This document shows positions 58,527-64,000 of a stretch of 64,000 nt of DNA, one piece after another. A program made the translations under genes and the position numbers. The notes under the pieces were generated by a model, which did no database searches, was not told the origin of the DNA, and was given only the letters and a program-made list of their open reading frames with translations. Position 1 is the first letter of the stretch. Every line of letters begins with the position of its first letter. The DNA comes from Alphaproteobacteria bacterium casp-alpha6 (lineage in GTDB: Bacteria > Pseudomonadota > Alphaproteobacteria > Rhodobacterales > Rhodobacteraceae). The stretch covers positions 1 to 64,000 of the forward strand of contig LFER01000009.1 in the NCBI GenBank assembly GCA_001510135.1, given 5' to 3'.

Positions 58527-58550
58527 TGCAAAATTTGATCAAATTTTGCA
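58527..58550. promoter_or_regulatory. 24-bp perfect palindrome upstream of the ABC transporter promoter
   Basis: Two 12-base half-sites (each reading TGCAAAATTTGA toward the centre, 58538/58539) form an uninterrupted perfect inverted repeat. It ends two bases before a TTGCAC -35 hexamer. It lies in the gap between the PhnD-like gene and the ABC operon, the expected place for an operator of that operon. Confidence 0.6.
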
Positions 58551-58552
58551 GT

Positions 58553-58580
58553 TTGCACATTGCCTTGGTGGATTTATAAG
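58553..58580 (+). promoter_or_regulatory. Probable sigma-70 promoter of the ABC transporter operon
   Basis: TTGCAC (58553-58558) and TATAAG (58575-58580) are 16 bases apart and lie 38 bases before the GTG start of the ATPase gene. The 24-bp palindrome abuts the -35. Confidence 0.55.
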
Positions 58581-58618
58581 ACCTAAACTCTCGATATCTT
58601 ATAACTGAAGAGTCCCAC

Positions 58619-59395
58619 GTGCCCGACACAGACCCCGTAATTTCGATCGAAGACCTGCACAAGTCCTACGGCGCGCTTGATGTGCTCAATGGTGTGAGCC
58701 TGAGTGCAAAACGGGGCGAAGTCGTATCTCTTATCGGCTCTTCGGGATCGGGGAAATCGACTCTCTTGCGCTGCGCCAATCTTCTGGAATCCCCGCAACA
58801 GGGCGAAATCCTGTTCAAAGGCGAACCCGTCCGATGGACGGGAACAGGAACAGCACGCCGTCCGGCGGATGCGGCACAGGTCTTGCGCATTCGCACCAAT
58901 CTTTCGATGGTGTTTCAGCAGTTTAACCTCTGGTCCCATATGACCATCCTGCAAAATGTAATGGAAGCGCCTGTCAGTGTGCTAGGGCATCCAAAAGAAG
59001 ATACGAAACGCGCGGCGCTGGCCTATCTTGAAAAGGTCGGCATTGCAGAAAAGGCTGATGCCTATCCCGCGCATCTTTCCGGTGGACAACAACAACGCGC
59101 CGCAATTGCGCGCGCGCTGTGCATGGAACCGGAAGCGCTTTTATTTGATGAACCCACTTCTGCGCTTGACCCGGAACTGGAACAAGAGGTGGTGCAGGTC
59201 ATCAAAAGCCTTGCCAAAGAGGGGCGAACCATGCTGATAGTCACCCATGACATGCGCCTTGCATGGGATGTGTCAGACCATGTGGTCTTTTTGCACCAAG
59301 GTTTGATTGAGGAAGAAGGCGCACCAGACGAGGTATTTGGGCATCCAAAATCTGAACGGTTACAACAATTCCTGAAATCCACACTGGCCGCATGA
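58619..59395 (+). CDS. Polar amino acid/opine-type ABC transporter, ATP-binding protein
   Basis: A 258-residue ATPase of the HisP/GlnQ/OccP class. Walker A is GSSGSGKSTLLRC, the Q loop is MVFQQFNLWSHMT, the signature is LSGGQQQRAAIARAL, Walker B is LLFDEPTSALDPEL and the switch His is VTHDMRLAWDV. It begins at GTG 58619. It energises import through the two permeases downstream. The four genes ATPase - binding protein - permease - permease form the transporter operon, an order typical for opine, arginine/octopine and related importers. Confidence 0.94.
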   Translation: MPDTDPVISIEDLHKSYGALDVLNGVSLSAKRGEVVSLIGSSGSGKSTLLRCANLLESPQQGEILFKGEPVRWTGTGTARRPADAAQVLRIRTNLSMVFQQFNLWSHMTILQNVMEAPVSVLGHPKEDTKRAALAYLEKVGIAEKADAYPAHLSGGQQQRAAIARALCMEPEALLFDEPTSALDPELEQEVVQVIKSLAKEGRTMLIVTHDMRLAWDVSDHVVFLHQGLIEEEGAPDEVFGHPKSERLQQFLKSTLAA

Positions 59396-59430
59396 ACCGG
59401 CCGGCATTTCCAACCCAAGGGAGTAAACTG

Positions 59431-60144
59431 ATGAAAAAACTCTTACTGACTACTACGGCACTCGTCCTGACAGCAAGTCTTGGCTTTGCTGACGTCATTC
59501 GCATGGGAACAGAGGGCGCTTACCCTCCGTACAACTTTATTAATGATAAAGGCGAAGTTGACGGATTTGAACGCGAGCTTGGAGATGAGCTTTGCAAACG
59601 CGCAGGGCTGACCTGTGAATGGGTTACAAATGACTGGGATACGATCATTCCAAACCTTGTCTCTGGAAACTACGACACAATCATTGCCGGTATGTCCATC
59701 ACGGCAGAACGCGATGAAGTTATCGATTTCACAAGCAGCTACACACAGCCTGATCCCTCAGCCTATCTTGCATTGTCGGCTGATGTGGATCTTGCAGGAG
59801 GTGTAATTGCGGCGCAGTCCAACACCATCCAAGCAGCACATATAGCCTCTACCGGTGCAACTCTGGTGGAATTCCCGACCCCCGAGGAAACCATCTCGGC
59901 TGTACGCAACGGCGAAGCGGATGCAGTTTTGGCAGATAAAACATATCTTGCACCGATTGCCGCAGAAAACGCCGATCTGGTCTTTGCGGGCGGCGATATT
60001 ATGCTGGGTGGCGGTGTCGGCATGGGCATCCGCGAAAGCGATACAGAGCTGAAAGCCAAGTTTTCAGCAGCCATTGACGCAATGAAGGCAGATGGATCGC
60101 TGAATGCACTGATCGTAAAATGGGAAATTGGTGCAACATTTTAA
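59431..60144 (+). CDS. ABC transporter substrate-binding protein, polar amino acid family
   Basis: A 237-residue periplasmic binding protein (SBP_bac_3). The signal peptide is MKKLLLTTTALVLTASLGFA, followed by VIRMGTEGAYPPYNFINDKGEVDGFERELGDELC, the classic start of the mature domain. Substrate pocket regions are visible at NYDTIIAGMSITAERDEVIDF and NGEADAVLADKTYL. ATG 59431 follows AAGGGAG. The ligand is probably a basic or polar amino acid, but this cannot be proved. A strong hairpin after the stop should raise its level relative to the permeases. Confidence 0.93.
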   Translation: MKKLLLTTTALVLTASLGFADVIRMGTEGAYPPYNFINDKGEVDGFERELGDELCKRAGLTCEWVTNDWDTIIPNLVSGNYDTIIAGMSITAERDEVIDFTSSYTQPDPSAYLALSADVDLAGGVIAAQSNTIQAAHIASTGATLVEFPTPEETISAVRNGEADAVLADKTYLAPIAAENADLVFAGGDIMLGGGVGMGIRESDTELKAKFSAAIDAMKADGSLNALIVKWEIGATF

Positions 60145-60153
60145 ATAACGAAG

Positions 60154-60190
60154 CCGGGCAGAGCAAAACTGTGCCCTGCCCGGTATTTTT
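60154..60190 (+). terminator. Intercistronic terminator/attenuator after the binding-protein gene
   Basis: CCGGGCAG (60154-60161) pairs with CTGCCCGG (60176-60183), with partial pairing inside, and then TATTTTTCTT follows. It lies between the binding-protein gene and the permeases. Partial termination or 3' protection here is a known way to make excess binding protein. Confidence 0.75.
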
Positions 60191-60215
60191 CTTGTAAGAG
60201 CATAAGAGGTCGCTC

Positions 60216-61100
60216 ATTTTTTCTTTCTGTTCAGAGCCAGAAACGCTTGGTAGCTTTCAATGGTTGCTGTGTTATCTGACCACAATAAAACACTCAGAGC
60301 TTTATAAATCTGTTTTTGTTGTGTTGCTGTTGTTGGCAATTACTGCGCCGGTCTCTTTGATATTCGGATTTGGCGGTGCGATGGCCGCACGGTCTCGCAT
60401 CTGGGTGATCAATGGACTGGGCCGGTTCTACATCGCCATCGTACGCGGTGTGCCCGACATTGCATTTTTCATGTTTTTTGTGATTGCTTTGGATCAGCTT
60501 CTGGAATGGGTCCGCCACCACGCTTTTTGCCCAGATTGGAGCGATGCAATCTGGCAGGGCAATGATTTTGTGGTCTGTACAGAGGCCAAATTGCCGCTGA
60601 GTTCAGCGCCACAATGGGTGCATGATTCTTATAGTTTCGCCTTGGCGGTATTGACGTTTTCAATTGTTTTTGGAGCCTTTGCATCAAATGTTCTTTTTGG
60701 CGCGATGCGCGCCGTGCCCGTGGCGCAGATCGAAACTGGCGAAGCTTACGGGATGACGCGCCGACAAACCTTTTGGCGGATTATTGTGCCGCAAATGTGG
60801 GTCTATGCTTTACCAGGACTAAGTAATCTTTGGATGATCCTTATAAAAGCAACGCCACTTCTGTTTCTTTTGGGGATCGAAGATATCGTCTACTGGGCAC
60901 GTGAACTGGGGGGATCAAAAACATCTAAATTTACCTCCTACCCCCACGGAGACTGGCGGATCTGGTATTTTTTGGGGCTTTTGGTCTTTTACCTAGCTTT
61001 TACTCGGATCTCGGAAATTTTTCTCGACCGGCTCATGGCGCGCCTCACATTCGGTCAGGCCATAGCCGGTGGAGAAGCGCAGCGCAGGGGTGACGCATGA
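60216..61100 (+). CDS. ABC transporter permease, polar amino acid family (likely ATT start)
   Basis: An inner membrane permease with the HisM-type inner-membrane motif. It has about five membrane helices, the coupling loop around EAYGMTRRQTFWRIIVPQMWVYALPG (EAA-like), and a periplasmic insertion with four cysteine/tryptophan-rich parts (CPDWSDAIWQGNDFVVC). The only conventional start, TTG 60264, would begin just after QW in the QWLLCYLTTIKH segment. Codons upstream in frame read FSFCSEPETLGSFQW, resembling the N-termini of relatives. An ATT at 60216 lies five bases after AAGAGGT. The downstream permease starts four bases before its stop. Confidence 0.85.
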   Translation: MFSFCSEPETLGSFQWLLCYLTTIKHSELYKSVFVVLLLLAITAPVSLIFGFGGAMAARSRIWVINGLGRFYIAIVRGVPDIAFFMFFVIALDQLLEWVRHHAFCPDWSDAIWQGNDFVVCTEAKLPLSSAPQWVHDSYSFALAVLTFSIVFGAFASNVLFGAMRAVPVAQIETGEAYGMTRRQTFWRIIVPQMWVYALPGLSNLWMILIKATPLLFLLGIEDIVYWARELGGSKTSKFTSYPHGDWRIWYFLGLLVFYLAFTRISEIFLDRLMARLTFGQAIAGGEAQRRGDA

Positions 61101-61903
61101 GCTGCTGGGACATCATTGCAGATTACGGGTTGCGGTCGATCGGAATAGGTGAGCGGCTGCTGCCACGTAAGGATTTTACGCTTTGCCACCAAGTGACTCT
61201 TATTGGTTCTGGCATGATATGGAACATCTATTTTGGCACTTTGGCGCTTTTAGGTGGTTTCTTTTTCTCTATGGCTCTGGCTTTGGGCAAAGCATCAAGC
61301 CATTCTCTTCTGTCGCGATTGTCAAATTGGTTCATTTTTATTTTTCGCGGTTCCCCGCTCTTCATCCAGTTTTTCTTTGCCTATTTCGGCTTTGTAAGTC
61401 TGAAAGGCACGTTCACCATCTTTACCCCACTTTCCTCTGCATGGCTTGGGGCGTTGTTCGTTTTGTTTTGCAATACTGCCGCCTATGCGGGAGAGATCTT
61501 TTACGGCGCACTCAAAGCGATCCCAAGAGGCGATATCGAAGCCGCAGATGCCTACGGGCTATCGGGGTGGGCACGGTTTCGCAAAATCACATGGCCCACC
61601 ATGTTGCGCCTTGGATGGCCTGCCTACACGAATGAAGCGATATTTCTGTTTCACGCTACAACGCTCGTTTATTTTTCGGCATTTCCCACGTGGCAGCAAC
61701 GCGGGGACGCGCTTTATTACGCGCGCTACTTTGCCGATAAAACCTTTAATCCTTTTGTGCCTTACCCAATTTTGGCCGGATACTTTATCATACTCACGTT
61801 GATCGTGATTTGGATTTTTGGCTTTATGAACCGAAGATTGAACAGTCACCTGCCCCAAGATCAGCGCACAGGGTTAAAGTTGCGCTTTAACTTTATTCGT
61901 TAG
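61097..61903 (+). CDS. ABC transporter permease, polar amino acid family
   Basis: A 268-residue second permease of the operon. It has about five to six membrane helices, with the EAA coupling motif at EAADAYGLSGWARFRKITWPTMLRLGWPAYTNEAIFLFHATTLV. The region FFSMALALGKASSHSLLSRLSNWFIFIFRGSPLFIQFFFAYFG is the usual core of HisQ/M-like permeases. It overlaps the first permease by four bases, so a heterodimeric channel is expected. No terminator is obvious after it. Confidence 0.92.
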   Translation: MSCWDIIADYGLRSIGIGERLLPRKDFTLCHQVTLIGSGMIWNIYFGTLALLGGFFFSMALALGKASSHSLLSRLSNWFIFIFRGSPLFIQFFFAYFGFVSLKGTFTIFTPLSSAWLGALFVLFCNTAAYAGEIFYGALKAIPRGDIEAADAYGLSGWARFRKITWPTMLRLGWPAYTNEAIFLFHATTLVYFSAFPTWQQRGDALYYARYFADKTFNPFVPYPILAGYFIILTLIVIWIFGFMNRRLNSHLPQDQRTGLKLRFNFIR

Positions 61904-62006
61904 CTTTGAGCCCGGGATTTCAAAAGATGCAAAGACGAAAATCAAAAGCACCTCGGAATAAAAACGGTCAATGTTGTGTGGTTTCCCAATGCCTCATGAG
62001 GATCAA

Positions 62007-62693
62007 ATGAAAATAGGAATATTACAAGCCGGACACGCGCCAGATGTGATGATTTCGAAGACCGGAGATTATGGCGAGCTGTTCCAGCAATTCCTCGCAG
62101 GAGAGGGCTTTGACTTTACCGTCTATAGCGTGGTGGATATGGAATTTCCCGCCTCAGCCGAAGAAGCCGAAGGATGGCTCATCACCGGATCGCGCCATGG
62201 AGTCTATGAAGCACATGATTTCATTCCCCCCCTAGAAACACTCATAAGGGATATTCATGCGCGACGCCTTCCGCTGGCAGGGATTTGTTTCGGGCATCAA
62301 ATTATTGCCCAAGCGCTTGGTGGAAAGGTGGAAAAATATGACGGTGGCTGGTCTGTAGGACATACAGAATATACGTTTGAAGGTCAGACCACGACGCTTA
62401 ACGCCTGGCATCAAGATCAGGTGACACTCCCCCCTGCCGATGCTGTGGCAACCGGGTCCAGCCCGTTTTGCAAATTTGCGTTTTTAGAATACGGCGACCA
62501 TATATTTAGCGTTCAGGCCCATCCTGAATTTAACAGTGATTTTGTGGAGGGGCTGATTGATTTTCGCGGTAAAGGCGTTGTGCCAGACCCGCTTTTGAAA
62601 GAAGCCCGAAGCAAACTCCCGCTCAGCAACGACAGCGACCGTATTCGACAAAAAATTGTGACCCTTTTTCAATCTGCAATGGTGAATGTATGA
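62007..62693 (+). CDS. Class I glutamine amidotransferase-like protein
   Basis: A 228-residue GATase1-type protein. The oxyanion region is EGWLITGSRHGVYE, the nucleophile elbow is LAGICFGHQIIAQALGGKVE and the His/Glu pair is FSVQAHPEFNSDF. The sequence resembles stand-alone GMP-synthase-like amidotransferases in polyamine or gamma-glutamyl metabolism. Its start ATG 62007 is chosen by the family N-terminus (MKIGILQAGH). Its stop overlaps the glutamine synthetase-like start by four bases, so it is coupled to that gene. This suggests a gamma-glutamyl donor or hydrolase step working with the ligase. Confidence 0.85.
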   Translation: MKIGILQAGHAPDVMISKTGDYGELFQQFLAGEGFDFTVYSVVDMEFPASAEEAEGWLITGSRHGVYEAHDFIPPLETLIRDIHARRLPLAGICFGHQIIAQALGGKVEKYDGGWSVGHTEYTFEGQTTTLNAWHQDQVTLPPADAVATGSSPFCKFAFLEYGDHIFSVQAHPEFNSDFVEGLIDFRGKGVVPDPLLKEARSKLPLSNDSDRIRQKIVTLFQSAMVNV

Positions 62694-64000
62694 CCCAATG
62701 GCCCGAAATTTATGAAAAGCTCCCTCAACGCGCAAAGGATTATCTTGAGGGGCGTAAGCTTGACGAAGTTGAATGTATTATTGCCGATATTCCTGGAATT
62801 GCCCGTGGCAAAGCGGTTCCTGCAGCGAAATTTGCAAAACAAACTTCATTTTATCTACCGGATTCCATTTTCTTTCAGTCCATCACTGGGGATTGGAGTG
62901 CGGCAGACGAAGAAGACGAATTCATCGAACGCGACATGATCCTTATTCCCGATTATACGACAGCCACAGCCGCGCCATGGACGGCCGCATCTGATTGGAC
63001 GTTGCAGGTGATCCATGATGCCTACGACCGCAAAGGCAACCCCATTCCTTACGCACCACGCAATGTGCTGAAAAAGATTGTAAATCTCTTCCACGAAATG
63101 GGGTTAAAGCCGATTGTCGCCCCTGAAATGGAATTTTTCCTAGTGGGGCGAAATGTTGACCCATCTCAACCCATTGAAGCGATGATCGGTCGCTCAGGCC
63201 GGCCAGCAGCGGCCCGTCAGGCATACTCTATGACCGCCATTGATGAATTTGGCGCAGTGATTGATGACATTTATGATTTCGCCGAAGCCCAAGGTTTTGA
63301 AATTGATGGGATCACGCACGAAGGTGGTGCGGGGCAGCTTGAGATCAACTTGCGCCATGGCGATCCGGTCAAGCTTGCAGATGAGGTATTTTACTTCAAA
63401 CGACTGATCCGTGAGGCGGCGTTAAGGCACAATTGTTTTGCAACCTTCATGGCGAAACCCATTGAAAACGAACCGGGTAGCGCCATGCATATCCACCATT
63501 CTCTCATTGACATGGAAACCGGAAAGAACGCATTTTCCGGCCCTCAGGGTGGGGAAACCGAACTGTTCTTTAACTTTATCGGTGGGCTTCAGAAATATAT
63601 TCCCTCTGCGATTGCTCTGCTGGCGCCTTATGTGAATTCATACCGGCGATATGTGAAAGAATATTCCGCTCCGATCAACCTGTCTTGGGCGCGCGACAAT
63701 AGAACTGCAGGCATCCGCGTACCAATTTCTGGCCCAGAAGCAAAGCGGGTGGAAAACCGGTTGGCCGGGATGGACTGCAACCCCTATATCGGGATCGCTG
63801 CATCGCTGGCCTGCGGGTATCTGGGCATAAAAGAGGAACTGCGCCCTTCCAAACGCCAAAAAGGCGAACCGGATGAGGATGAAAATCAAATCCCGCGTAT
63901 TATGGGGGATGCCTTGGATTTGTTTGATGAGGCAGACAAGCTACACGCACTTTTGGGGGAAGATTTTTCACGGGTCTATTCGACGATCAAACGCTCTGAA
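62690..64000 (+). CDS. Glutamine synthetase family protein (gamma-glutamylpolyamine synthetase-like), runs off the right edge
   Basis: Open from ATG 62690 to the window end, 437 residues seen and probably nearly complete (typical length about 450). The N-terminal beta-grasp part has DIPGIARGKAVPAAKF. The catalytic part has the metal ligand Glu in APEMEFFLVG, then HEGGAGQLEINLRHGDP, AKPIENEPGSAMHIHHSL (metal-binding His) and WARDNRTAGIRVP (ATP/phosphate Arg). These are GlnA family motifs in the form seen in GlnT/PuuA-type ligases, which join glutamate to an amine such as putrescine. Translational overlap with the amidotransferase and the nearby amino acid importer suggest amine or amino acid catabolism. 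Confidence 0.9.
   Translation, partial: MTQWPEIYEKLPQRAKDYLEGRKLDEVECIIADIPGIARGKAVPAAKFAKQTSFYLPDSIFFQSITGDWSAADEEDEFIERDMILIPDYTTATAAPWTAASDWTLQVIHDAYDRKGNPIPYAPRNVLKKIVNLFHEMGLKPIVAPEMEFFLVGRNVDPSQPIEAMIGRSGRPAAARQAYSMTAIDEFGAVIDDIYDFAEAQGFEIDGITHEGGAGQLEINLRHGDPVKLADEVFYFKRLIREAALRHNCFATFMAKPIENEPGSAMHIHHSLIDMETGKNAFSGPQGGETELFFNFIGGLQKYIPSAIALLAPYVNSYRRYVKEYSAPINLSWARDNRTAGIRVPISGPEAKRVENRLAGMDCNPYIGIAASLACGYLGIKEELRPSKRQKGEPDEDENQIPRIMGDALDLFDEADKLHALLGEDFSRVYSTIKRSE

Overview
The window looks like a stretch of core chromosome from an alphaproteobacterium of the Rhodobacterales (Roseobacter group), at a moderate G+C content for that order. The evidence is gene content and order: glyQ - small membrane protein - glyS; ftsY - EamA transporter - yciB; folB-folP-glmM; rpiA-gor; hflK-hflC-DUF2065-degP; a fused FdsG-FdsB type diaphorase; paired Lrp/AsnC regulators beside ilvC; a SAM-II riboswitch before metZ; and an alphaproteobacterial LexA box (GTTC-N7-GTTC). 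No phage, insertion sequence, CRISPR array, rRNA or tRNA gene was seen. No gap between genes exceeds 300 bases; the longest, about 295 bases at 33186-33480, holds only a possible hairpin.

Layout. 1-5 kb: end of a glycosyltransferase-like gene, yqeY, carA, a frameshifted GspE-N/GT2 glycosyltransferase and a GntR regulator. 5-12.4 kb: HAD phosphatase, UbiH-like hydroxylase, class V aminotransferase, two Lrp regulators facing ilvC, an EamA exporter and an M24 peptidase. 12.4-24.6 kb: glmM-folP-folB, a SleB-like wall hydrolase, a PPDK-like enzyme, the glycyl-tRNA synthetase genes and a secreted pseudoprotease. 24.6-33.2 kb: a ThDP enzyme, trkH, folE2, metZ under a SAM-II riboswitch, yciB, EamA and ftsY. 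33.5-41.5 kb: diaphorase subunit of formate dehydrogenase without its catalytic partner, xseA, purD, ferredoxin, a DnaE2 (ImuC) tail under a LexA box, a lipoprotein and degP. 41.7-53 kb: the HflKC group, gor-rpiA, GST-sdaA, thiN, a large acidic protein and purA. 53-64 kb: cobalt-type nitrile hydratase genes, secG, pyrG, small DUF1330/TerB/PhnD-like genes, a complete polar amino acid ABC transporter, and an amidotransferase followed by a glutamine-synthetase-like gene that runs off the right edge.

Much of the content is biosynthesis: pyrimidine (carA, pyrG), purine (purD, purA), folate (folE2, folP, folB), branched-chain amino acids (ilvC), methionine (metZ), thiamine (thiN), cell wall precursor (glmM). 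Membrane quality control (hflKC, degP) and protein targeting (ftsY, secG) are also present.

I did not find a clearly new multigene system. The best leads are the DnaE2 remnant still attached to an SOS promoter, a T6 run that splits a glycosyltransferase between frames, a serine-protease-like protein that appears to have lost all three catalytic residues, an in-frame hexanucleotide repeat in ftsY, a 24-bp perfect palindrome before the ABC transporter, and two genes whose best start codon appears to be ATT.
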